Origin: a bacterium
GTDB lineage: Bacteria > Actinomycetota > Acidimicrobiia > UBA5794 > ZC4RG35
Length of the DNA: 9,030 nt
Direction: 5' to 3'
NCBI GenBank assembly: GCA_028819835.1
Contig: JAPPKR010000160.1
Location: 1 to 9,030, forward strand
Part shown: positions 1 through 6,143 of the stretch, piece after piece
Position numbering within the stretch: position 1 is the stretch's first letter
Layout: each line of letters opens with the position of its first letter
Program-made: the position numbers and the translations under genes
Notes under the pieces: model-generated
The model's input: only the letters and a program-made list of their open reading frames with translations
The model's database searches: none
What the model was told of the DNA's origin: nothing

Positions 1-350
1 ATACCTCGGGATCCCACATCACGATCTGGGGGTTCTTGTCCCTGGGGGCCACAATGCCCAGAGTGGGCTGGGACCCATAGAGTCTCACCTGTTCATCGGT
101 GTTGGTGTACGCCAGGTGGATCGACGGGTCCTGATAGAGGAGCGAGATGTCGTTCTGGAAGCCGATGTAGGGGCCTCCGGCCCGGACTTCCAGCATCACG
201 CCGGTGTCGCCGATCTCGTTGGTGTAGGTCCCGTTGGTGGAGTCGATCACGCCTCCAGGACCGGCCAGATGGTACAACTCGGAGTGCTCGGCCTCGGGGA
301 ACCAGTCGGTCTGGACCACGATGGTGGCAGGGCACACGTCTGCCAGGGAA
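1..350 (-). repeat. In-frame direct repeat, copy 2 (start of second binding module, continues past window)
   Basis: Second copy of the 1051-1400 block, offset exactly 1050 bp (350 codons), so the reading frame is kept. Similarity starts abruptly at about base 349, at the codons for LADVCPATIVV, and continues to the window edge. The true length of this copy is therefore unknown. Confidence 0.93.
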
Positions 351-1582
351 GCCATGGCCATGTCGTCGGTGTCCATCGAGGGCAGTCCGATGCTGGGATC
401 GATGAACTCGTTGGTGACGATGTCGGTGGCCGTCACGTTCGGGTCCCAGGTCTCCAGTCCCTGCGGGCCGTAGATGTCGGCCAGAAGGGCGATCACCTCG
501 TTGACCCGATCCAGGTCGAAGTCGCCGAGGGTGTCGTTGGGACCGTTCCCGATCAGGCCCAACTCGAGCTGGGCGTCGTGGGAGAACTGGGCCACTCCGG
601 GACTGTATGTCCAGAAGCTCTCCAGCGCGGCCACGATCTCGACGATCTGGGCGTTGGTGGCGGCCGGGTCGGCGGCGTAGTCCACCTGGGCCTGCTGCAC
701 CAGGGGCACGAACAACTCCCAACAGTCGCGGAGTTCCTCGACGATGTCGGGCTTGGTGGCCAACAACTGCGCGTACATCTCCAAGCCGGAGTCGTGGATC
801 AGCATGATCTCGACCGGCTTGCCCCAGTCTTCGAACTCGTTCTGGTACATGTACGGCTCGGCGGAGGCGAATCCCTGCTGGACCAGGTTCCCCTCGGCGA
901 TGAACCGGGCGGGAGACCCGTCATACGACGCGTCGACCTGGTCTTCAGAGACCCAACCCCTACCCAACAGGAAGTCGATGTAGGTAGCGCCCTCGAAGTA
1001 GAGGAGCGTCGCCCCCGATGCGCCGATGTCGGCGAAGCTGTCGAAGGAATACACCGCCGGATCCCACATCACCATCTGTGGGTTCTTGTCGCGGGGAGCG
1101 ACGATTCCCAGGGTGGGTTGGGAAGCGGAGAGTCTCACCTGTTCATCGGTGTTGGTGTACGCCAGGTGGATCGTCGAGTCCTGGTAGAGGAGCGAGATGT
1201 CGTTTTGGAAGCCGATGTAGGGGCCTCCGGCCCGGACTTCCAGCATCACGCCGGTGTCGCCGATCTCGTTGGTGTAGGTCCCGTTGGTGGAGTCGATCAC
1301 ACCGCCCGGACCGGCCAACTGGTAGAGCTCCGAATGCTCGGCCTCGGGGAACCAGTCGGTCTGGACCACGATCGTGGCAGGGCACACATCGGCCAGGGCA
1401 ACGTCCGGCATGGCTGCTGCGGTGGTCTCGGTGGGTGCTGCCGTGGTGGCCGGCGCGGCGGTGGTGGCCGGCGCGGCGGTGGTCTCGGCGACTTCCTCGT
1501 CACCGTCTCCGCAGGCCGCTACGACCAGGGCCAGCACAGCCAAGGCGGCCAGCCACCTCGGCACCTTGCGATGGTTCTTCAT
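1..1582 (-). CDS. ABC transporter substrate-binding lipoprotein (NMT1/THI5-like) with tandem duplicated binding module, partial at window edge
   Basis: Extracytoplasmic solute-binding lipoprotein of the ABC importer encoded just upstream. The ATG at 1582 follows a strong SD (AAAGGAG, 1590-1596, 7-nt spacer). Residues 1-23 form a lipoprotein signal ending in LVVAAC, with the lipidated Cys at 24. Residues about 31-57 are a low-complexity TTAAP-type linker. Module 1 starts near residue 63 (LADVCPATIVVQTDWFPEAE) and shows NMT1/THI5-style features: an early VQTDWFPEAE stretch and a later GFASAEPYMYQNE stretch. At about residue 413 the same module begins again, about 94% identical over the roughly 115 residues visible (my hand count: 7 differences), after a short acidic/Met linker (residues about 403-412). 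The frame stays open to base 1, giving 527 codons without a stop; family members usually have one module of about 300-350 residues. Cys67 and Cys417 are equivalent positions. The ligand cannot be read from sequence; pyrimidine-like compounds are a guess from the neighbouring deaminase-like genes. Confidence 0.9.
   Translation of the reverse strand, partial: MKNHRKVPRWLAALAVLALVVAACGDGDEEVAETTAAPATTAAPATTAAPTETTAAAMPDVALADVCPATIVVQTDWFPEAEHSELYQLAGPGGVIDSTNGTYTNEIGDTGVMLEVRAGGPYIGFQNDISLLYQDSTIHLAYTNTDEQVRLSASQPTLGIVAPRDKNPQMVMWDPAVYSFDSFADIGASGATLLYFEGATYIDFLLGRGWVSEDQVDASYDGSPARFIAEGNLVQQGFASAEPYMYQNEFEDWGKPVEIMLIHDSGLEMYAQLLATKPDIVEELRDCWELFVPLVQQAQVDYAADPAATNAQIVEIVAALESFWTYSPGVAQFSHDAQLELGLIGNGPNDTLGDFDLDRVNEVIALLADIYGPQGLETWDPNVTATDIVTNEFIDPSIGLPSMDTDDMAMASLADVCPATIVVQTDWFPEAEHSELYHLAGPGGVIDSTNGTYTNEIGDTGVMLEVRAGGPYIGFQNDISLLYQDPSIHLAYTNTDEQVRLYGSQPTLGIVAPRDKNPQIVMWDPEV
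1051..1400 (-). repeat. In-frame direct repeat, copy 1 (start of first binding module)
   Basis: This block aligns base for base with 1-350 at a constant offset of 1050 bp, with no gaps. I count about 34 mismatches in 350 positions by eye, roughly 90% identity. Bases 1206-1300 are identical to 156-250 (95 bp), as are 1131-1170 to 81-120. It encodes the start of binding module 1, from about residue 62 onward. Confidence 0.93.
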
Positions 1583-1589
1583 GTTGAAT

Positions 1590-1596
1590 CTCCTTT
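1590..1596 (-). promoter_or_regulatory. Strong ribosome binding site of the substrate-binding protein
   Basis: On the minus strand AAAGGAG lies 7 nt before the ATG at 1582. It is clearly stronger than the sites of the genes before it in the operon, which rely on overlaps or abutting codons. This fits the usual excess of binding protein over the membrane parts of an importer. The 76-bp gap (1583-1658) shows no terminator that I can see. Confidence 0.75.
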
Positions 1597-1658
1597 CGTT
1601 CGAACCCTTGAGGTCTTGTCGTCTGAATGCGTCATTTAAGATTGGTCGACAGTGGCTT

Positions 1659-2465
1659 TCAGGTGGTTTCGTGCCATTTTCCAACTACCAGCCTACCCAG
1701 GAAACCGAATCCCCAGAAAACCAGAATGCCCAGCAGAGAGGAGAAGACCAGAGCGGTGAAAAGCTGTTCGGTGAGCAGCCGGGCCCGGTAGAGGTCGAGC
1801 AATCTTCCCAAACCGGGGATCCCCTTGCGGAAGAAGAACTCGCCGACGATGGCGCCGATTACCGAGAGACCTGCTGAAATACGGAACCCGGCGAAAATGG
1901 CGGGGAGGGCATTGGGAAACTGGAGCTTCACCAGGCGGGTCAGCCGGCTTGACCGGTGCAAAGTGAAGAGGTCATGGAAGGAGGCGGGCACCGACTGGAG
2001 ACCGAAGAGGGTGTTGGTGATGATCGGGAAAATGGAGATGATCACGCACACCACCACCCGGCTGGTGAACCCGAATCCCAGCCATAGGCCCACCAGGGGA
2101 ACGATGGCCAGGATGGGCACGGTCTGGATGATCACCGCGTAGGGGTAGAAGGAGGTCTCCACCCACTTGGCCTGGCTCATCATGATGGCCGAAGTCATTC
2201 CCAGCACTATGGCGATCACCAGGCCGGTCATGGAGACCGCCACCGTCCAGAGCAGTCCCTCCAGCACTTGGAACAGGTTGTCCTGGTTGACGAAACCGAC
2301 GTCTATCACCTCGTTCGGGGTGGGCAGCAGGAACTGCCGGTCGGGATCGAGGCTCAGGCTGATGGCGTACCAGATGCCCAACACCACGAGGAACACCACG
2401 ATCGGGGGTCCCAGCCGGTAAGTGGAGGAGCGGAGCCGGGAGGAGGTGTGTCGGGCGGTGCTCAT
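1659..2465 (-). CDS. ABC transporter permease, SsuC/TauC/ThiX-like (BPD_transp_1)
   Basis: Inner-membrane channel subunit of the importer, 268 aa, normal for the nitrate/sulfonate/taurine/HMP permease group. A short basic N-terminus is followed by hydrophobic segments at about 20-38, 70-96, 107-130, 135-150, 192-210 and 235-258. The cytoplasmic coupling (EAA-type) loop runs at about 155-195 and includes the stretch LVKLQFPNALPAIFAGFRIS, then GAIVGEFF. LLPTPNEV at 46-53 resembles the LPsP-type segment typical of these permeases. The ATG directly abuts the TAG stop of the ATPase gene (0 bp between), with only a weak GAGAG upstream, so translation is probably coupled. The likely partners are the ATPase before it and the lipoprotein after it. 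The family call is firm; the substrate is not. Confidence 0.93.
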   Translation of the reverse strand: MSTARHTSSRLRSSTYRLGPPIVVFLVVLGIWYAISLSLDPDRQFLLPTPNEVIDVGFVNQDNLFQVLEGLLWTVAVSMTGLVIAIVLGMTSAIMMSQAKWVETSFYPYAVIIQTVPILAIVPLVGLWLGFGFTSRVVVCVIISIFPIITNTLFGLQSVPASFHDLFTLHRSSRLTRLVKLQFPNALPAIFAGFRISAGLSVIGAIVGEFFFRKGIPGLGRLLDLYRARLLTEQLFTALVFSSLLGILVFWGFGFLGRLVVGKWHETT

Positions 2466-3260
2466 CTATTCATCTCTCAGGACTTCGGAGACTTCTCCGG
2501 TCAACTCGGCGAACGCCGGGTCGAATCGAAGGTCCAGATCGCGGGGGTAGGGAAACGGGATACTGAAAGACTTGAGTATGCGCCCGGGCCGGGAGGACAT
2601 CACCAGGACGTCGGTTGACAGGAACACCGCCTCGTACAGGTTGTGGGTGATGAACACCGCCCCGAAACCGGCGTGGGCGAAAATCCGCAGCAACTCCAGG
2701 TTGAGGTATTCCCGGGTGATCTCATCCAGGGCCCCGAACGGCTCGTCGAAGAAGAAGAGAGGAGGATCCAGGGTGAGGGACCTCGCCAGAGAAACCCTCA
2801 TCTTCATCCCGCCCGACAATGCGGCGGGGTAATGCCGGTTGAACCCGCTCAGGCCCACCAGTTCGATGGCGTCCTTGGCTCTCTTACGCCTCTCGCTCCG
2901 ATCGAAACCGCGCAGTTCGCAGAAGAGTTCCACGTTCTTCTGAACGGTCCGCCAGGGCAGGAGAGTGGCGTCCTGGAAGACGTAACCCAGGTTCCCCTCG
3001 GACCGGCGGACTTCACCGGAGCTGGCTGAGAGGAGGCCCGATCCCATTCTGAGCAATGTGGACTTACCGCAGCCGGAGGGGCCGACGACCGTCACGAACT
3101 GGCCCGGTTCCACCTTGAATGAGACACTGTCCACCGCATGGGTCCCGTCGGGGAAGGTCTTGCTGACGTTCTCGAAGGAGATCAGGGTGGAGGAAGAACC
3201 GCCGCCCCGCGTGTCTCCATGGTTCGAGGGCTGGATGTTTGAGATTTGTCGGTCCCCCAT
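2466..3260 (-). CDS. ABC transporter ATP-binding protein, SsuB/TauB/ThiZ-like
   Basis: Energising ATPase of the importer, 264 aa, acting at the cytoplasmic face with the permease. All nucleotide-binding motifs are present: Walker A GPSGCGKST (60-68), Q-loop VFQDATLLPW (Gln96), signature LSGGMKMR (148-155), Walker B FFFDEPFGALD (169-179, catalytic Glu173) and the switch His206 in FITHN. The Q-loop followed by LLPW is typical of the nitrate/taurine/pyrimidine importer ATPases. The ABC fold starts near residue 27 (ISFENVSKTF); the first 25 residues are a polar, Gly/Ser-rich extension. The ATG at 3260 is 12 bp after the previous gene and has no strong SD, so the true start could lie slightly further in. 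The stop TAG touches the permease ATG. Confidence 0.95.
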   Translation of the reverse strand: MGDRQISNIQPSNHGDTRGGGSSSTLISFENVSKTFPDGTHAVDSVSFKVEPGQFVTVVGPSGCGKSTLLRMGSGLLSASSGEVRRSEGNLGYVFQDATLLPWRTVQKNVELFCELRGFDRSERRKRAKDAIELVGLSGFNRHYPAALSGGMKMRVSLARSLTLDPPLFFFDEPFGALDEITREYLNLELLRIFAHAGFGAVFITHNLYEAVFLSTDVLVMSSRPGRILKSFSIPFPYPRDLDLRFDPAFAELTGEVSEVLRDE

Positions 3261-3272
3261 CCGTGTCTTGGA

Positions 3273-4475
3273 TTAGTTGCTTCCAGAGGCGACCACTACG
3301 CCCTCTCTCATGGTAATCCGCGCGGGGCGGATAGAAAGCGCTTCGTTGAGAGTTTTCGCTTCCACGAAGGCCAGATCGGCCCTCTCTCCCGACCTGGGAG
3401 CGGACCGGCCGTCACTGAGAGCGGAGAGGAGGAAGGCGTCGTCGTACAGGTGCCCGGCCAGCCTCGCCAGGTAGCCCACTTCGAGAGGGTCAGCAGTGGG
3501 GAAGGGACAGAAGGTGTCGTCCACGTTGTCGACGCCCAGCCTTACATGCACTCCTTCATCGATCAGCAGGTTTATAGGCGCCAGGGCCCTGCGGGGTGAG
3601 TGAGCCCGGTATTCGTGCAGGATCAGGTTGGTGCGCGGCTGGCAGTTGACGGTTATCCCCAGCCCGGCCATGCGTCGAGCGAGGGAGCGGGTCTGCTGTT
3701 CTCCCAGTGCGCTCAGGAGGCAGCAGTGGCTGAACGAGACCCGTCCCTCCAAACGTCGGCGCTCCACCTCGTCGAGGGCGAAGTCCATCAGGAGCCGGCT
3801 GGGATCCAGCGTCTCGTCTATGTGCACATCTACCTCCACGCCGGTTCTCACCGCCAGTTCCATCATCGAACTGATCGACTCGGACGGCCGGGAGTCATGA
3901 TTGGGTGAGCCCCCGATCAGCTGGTACCTGCCCATGCTCAGGTCCCTGTGCAGCCTCGATGTCTCCTCCCGGTCTGTAAGGGTGTCCGCTACTGCGAAGG
4001 CAACCAATTCGATCTCCATGACCTTCTTCATCTGCTCCCGCACTTCCCCCATCACCTCCCACCGGGGGGCGGCGATGTGTTCGGGGTGGCACCCGACATG
4101 GCCCCTGGCCCGGGTGGCGCCGTTGGCCGACAGGGTGGAGAAGAGTTTTCTGGCCCGTTCGGCGGCGGTCTCCGGTATGTAGCCCTCCGGCCTAGCCCCC
4201 GTCTCGATGGCGTCCTCCAGGGAACGGGGTGGGCGGGGAGAGCCGACGTATGCGCGGTCGGGATGCAGGTGCGGCTCGGCGAAGGACGGCATGGCCAGGT
4301 GCGAAGGCTCCGAGACCGGCCTTCCCGACCGGGCGGGAGCAGGTTTGATATCGGTGATGAGGCCGCGGCGCATCAAGATCACCTGAGGCCCCGAACACTC
4401 GGGCACTGTGACCGGCCCGACAGCCGCCGGCCGGTCTCCTTCGGCCAACCGCCGGGGATGAGTGGGATGTTCCAC
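3273..4475 (-). CDS. Cytosine-deaminase-like amidohydrolase
   Basis: Cytoplasmic metal-dependent amidohydrolase, 400 aa, most like the CodA/AtzC branch, which removes amino groups from N-heterocycles. Metal and catalytic residues line up well with E. coli CodA as I recall it: HxH at His69/His71 (PSFAEPHLHPD), His218 and Glu221 (VDVHIDETLD), His250 (FSHCCLL) and Asp316 (LGVDNVDD). CodA equivalents are His61/63, His214, Glu217, His246 and Asp313. A GGSPNHDSRPS stretch (188-198) matches the GG-P-x-(x)n-R region of that family. The CodA substrate-contacting Gln156 (in FPQEG) appears replaced by Val162 (FAVAD), so plain cytosine may not be the substrate. The GTG start overlaps the previous stop by one base (TAGTG), implying coupling; no good SD is visible. 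The next candidate start, a GTG within PVTVPEC, would shorten the N-terminal strands. Confidence 0.9.
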   Translation of the reverse strand: MEHPTHPRRLAEGDRPAAVGPVTVPECSGPQVILMRRGLITDIKPAPARSGRPVSEPSHLAMPSFAEPHLHPDRAYVGSPRPPRSLEDAIETGARPEGYIPETAAERARKLFSTLSANGATRARGHVGCHPEHIAAPRWEVMGEVREQMKKVMEIELVAFAVADTLTDREETSRLHRDLSMGRYQLIGGSPNHDSRPSESISSMMELAVRTGVEVDVHIDETLDPSRLLMDFALDEVERRRLEGRVSFSHCCLLSALGEQQTRSLARRMAGLGITVNCQPRTNLILHEYRAHSPRRALAPINLLIDEGVHVRLGVDNVDDTFCPFPTADPLEVGYLARLAGHLYDDAFLLSALSDGRSAPRSGERADLAFVEAKTLNEALSIRPARITMREGVVVASGSN

Positions 4476-5929
4476 TATTGGTAGAGAAGGGTCGTCAGGG
4501 GGATGTCTTCTCGGCCCAGCCCGGCCCGGGCGCGGATGTCTGCGGCCCTGCTCCGGGCTTCCATGTGGAGCGCAGCCTCGTCTATGCCAATCACCCGGCC
4601 ATCACGGAAGCAGGGCCGCCCGTCCACCCATGTCTCATGCACCGATGCGGTGGAAACCGACCAGACCAGGGCTGAGAGCGGGTCGCCGTAGGGTATCCAC
4701 TCGGGGTGGTCGAGGTCCCACAACACGAAATCGGCCTTCTTTCCCACCTCGAGCGAACCGATCTGGTCATCCATACCCAGGGCCTTCGCCCCATCGATGG
4801 TGGCCATGCGCAGCGCCTGCCGCGCCCCTACCAGCGAAGCATCCATCCGGGCGTCCTTGAACAGGCCGGCGGCAAGGTGCACTTGGCGGTGCAGGTTGAG
4901 ATTGCCCGCCGCGGAGACGCCGTCGGTCCCCAGTCCCACGGTCACTTCCGCCTCCATCATCTCGGGGTACTTTCCGATCGAGGTGGCGCCTTTGGCGAGT
5001 TTCAGGGAAGTGGACGGACAGAAGGCCACCTTGGTCCGATGAGAAGAGAGAAGATCCACCTCCTCGGGCGTCACCGCCACCGCATGAGCGATCACCAGAT
5101 TGTCGCCCAGACCGCCTGCGCGAGCGATCCTGGTGATGGGCCAGTTTCCATGACGGCGTTGGGAGATCTCAGCCTCTGCCAGGGATGTGGCGAGGTGGTA
5201 GGTCGTGCCCACCCCCAGTCTCGCAGCCAGTTCTCGCGCGCCGACATGAAGGTCCAGACTGCAGGGTTCCTTCCCCTCGATGTTCACCCACACCCCGAGC
5301 CGCCCCCCGGCCGACCCGTTCCAGGCGGCGACCGTCTCGGCCAGGGCTTCAAGCGCGGTTTCGGGGTCGGGAAAGAAGTGATGATCGACCATCTCCGCCG
5401 ACCAACCTCGTGGGATCTCGGCGGGCTTGACGTCGGCGGCGTGACGGCCGGTGATGCCCCGGATCCCGGTCTGTTCCACGGCGGAGGCCACCGGCGCGGG
5501 GTCGTTCTGGGCGCCCATGTCCAAAAAGCAGGTGGTCCCTCCCCGGAGCATCTCCGCGGTTCCCAAGAGCGACCCCACTTCTTCGTCTGCGGGGCTGACA
5601 TGGGCATAGAAGGGCTTCGCCCAGTGGAACACCCAGGTCCGGGTGTCGATCACATCGGGGAACACCGCCCTCGACAGCGTTTCGGAGAGATGGACGTGGG
5701 AATCGACAAATCCCGGCGCCAGTCCCAGGCGCCGACCATCCAGCCGCTCCACGGGTTGGCTGCTGGGGCTTGAGCGCATCCGTTCGGTCACCTCGGCCGT
5801 GGCGCCCAGGTCCTTTATCCGATCGCCTTCTATCAGGATCGCTCCGTCATGAATCACCCGGTCAGCCCCGTCACAGGTGATGACGAACTCCAAGTGTTCG
5901 ATGAGCGTTGAAGAGGCGGGAGGGGTCAC
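4475..5929 (-). CDS. Amidohydrolase of the SAH/adenosine deaminase - TrzN/AtzA chlorohydrolase group
   Basis: Metal-dependent hydrolase or deaminase, 484 aa, usual length for the MtaD/TrzN/AtzA/SsnA group. An N-terminal beta domain (12-70) is followed by PGFVDSHVHL (His78, His80), RGGTTCFLDMG (129-139), YHLAT (His245), VIAHAV (His282), VAFCPSTSLKLAKG (301-314) and VGLGTDG (Asp336). A C-terminal GSLEVGKKADFVLWDLD (391-407) closes the composite domain. All metal ligands are present, but the Glu normally three residues after the third His (HxxE) is Thr248. The GTG at 5929 is the first usable start after an in-frame TAG at 6029-6031. Its AGAAGG motif sits only 2 nt away, and the GTG overlaps the stop of a short upstream ORF (GTGA). 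It is the first large gene of the operon. Substrate unknown; deamination of a purine, pterin or related ring is the family expectation. Confidence 0.9.
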   Translation of the reverse strand: MTPPASSTLIEHLEFVITCDGADRVIHDGAILIEGDRIKDLGATAEVTERMRSSPSSQPVERLDGRRLGLAPGFVDSHVHLSETLSRAVFPDVIDTRTWVFHWAKPFYAHVSPADEEVGSLLGTAEMLRGGTTCFLDMGAQNDPAPVASAVEQTGIRGITGRHAADVKPAEIPRGWSAEMVDHHFFPDPETALEALAETVAAWNGSAGGRLGVWVNIEGKEPCSLDLHVGARELAARLGVGTTYHLATSLAEAEISQRRHGNWPITRIARAGGLGDNLVIAHAVAVTPEEVDLLSSHRTKVAFCPSTSLKLAKGATSIGKYPEMMEAEVTVGLGTDGVSAAGNLNLHRQVHLAAGLFKDARMDASLVGARQALRMATIDGAKALGMDDQIGSLEVGKKADFVLWDLDHPEWIPYGDPLSALVWSVSTASVHETWVDGRPCFRDGRVIGIDEAALHMEARSRAADIRARAGLGREDIPLTTLLYQ

Positions 5930-5967
5930 AGCCTTCTGTGCGTTGTGTGCGCCGCGTGGCGTTGCAT
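5926..5967 (-). CDS. Possible 13-codon leader ORF coupled to the operon by a GTGA overlap
   Basis: The minus strand carries ATG at 5967, preceded by GGAGGGGG (5974-5981) with an ideal 6-nt spacer. It encodes MQRHAAHTTHRRL, and its TGA stop (5926-5928) overlaps the GTG start of the amidohydrolase as GTGA. The amidohydrolase has no well-placed SD of its own, so ribosomes ending here could restart on the GTG. The peptide has 3 His and 3 Arg in 13 residues, which may or may not matter. I have not identified a homologue. It is supported by SD and overlap geometry only. Confidence 0.45.
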   Translation of the reverse strand: MQRHAAHTTHRRL

Positions 5968-5973
5968 AGGATA

Positions 5974-5981
5974 CCCCCTCC
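5974..5981 (-). promoter_or_regulatory. Strong ribosome binding site in the operon leader
   Basis: GGAGGGGG on the minus strand, 6 nt before the ATG at 5967. It is the only strong SD near the start of the operon and belongs to the short leader ORF. It is 44 nt from the amidohydrolase GTG, too far to serve that start directly. Confidence 0.6.
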
Positions 5982-6029
5982 AGTAACAGGCCGACGTTCT
6001 CCCGATGAGTGGACGATGACCGAGTGGCC

Positions 6030-6043
6030 TATCCAAGGGGATA
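6030..6043. promoter_or_regulatory. Small dyad in operon leader (possible operator)
   Basis: TATCC-AAGG-GGATA is a perfect 5-bp inverted repeat with a 4-nt centre. It lies about 63 bp upstream of the leader ATG and 100 bp upstream of the amidohydrolase. It could be an operator or a small RNA hairpin; short dyads of this size also occur by chance. Confidence 0.25.
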
Positions 6044-6053
6044 AACAGAGTGC

Positions 6054-6090
6054 CTGAGTCACGCTTGGATGTCCTTTGTCAAAGACTCAG
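6054..6090. promoter_or_regulatory. Seven-bp stem with nested palindrome upstream of the operon
   Basis: CTGAGTC (6054-6060) and GACTCAG (6084-6090) form a perfect 7-bp inverted repeat around 23 nt. Inside it, overlapping by one base, is the palindrome CTTTG-T-CAAAG (6074-6084). A leader RNA could form this stem, or it could be a protein site. No known riboswitch consensus was recognised. Confidence 0.3.
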
Positions 6091-6098
6091 AGCCACGG

Positions 6099-6120
6099 TT
6101 CACATCCGCTGGGATGTCAA
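6099..6120. promoter_or_regulatory. Inverted repeat TTCACATCC-GCTG-GGATGTCAA (possible operator)
   Basis: Two 9-bp arms pair at 8 of 9 positions around a 4-nt centre. The half-site GGATGTC recurs at 6067-6073, 45 bp from the copy at 6112-6118. It lies 23 bp past the stop of the small membrane protein gene and about 150 bp before the operon. It has no T-run, so it is a poor intrinsic terminator; an operator is the better guess. Confidence 0.35.
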
Positions 6121-6143
6121 GGAGCCTGTCTGCTTCGACTCAC

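Noticed and set aside
116..1639. A 507-codon open frame on the plus strand
   Set aside because: It is antisense to the binding-protein gene, shows that gene's 1050-bp repeat, and looks like a GC-rich mirror frame. The minus frame has a lipobox, an SD and a recognisable family.
6077..6120. TTGACA-like -35 boxes at 6115-6120 and 6077-6082 on the minus strand
   Set aside because: Neither has an acceptable -10 hexamer 16-18 bp downstream, so I did not call a promoter.
6099..6120. Intrinsic terminator after the small membrane gene
   Set aside because: The hairpin is not GC-rich and has no following T-run on the minus strand.
5930..6143. TPP or guanidine riboswitch ahead of the operon
   Set aside because: I looked because NMT1-like importers are often thiamin-linked and the enzymes act on N-compounds. 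A CTGAG appears by chance, but the TPP core and the guanidine-type ACGR hairpins are absent.
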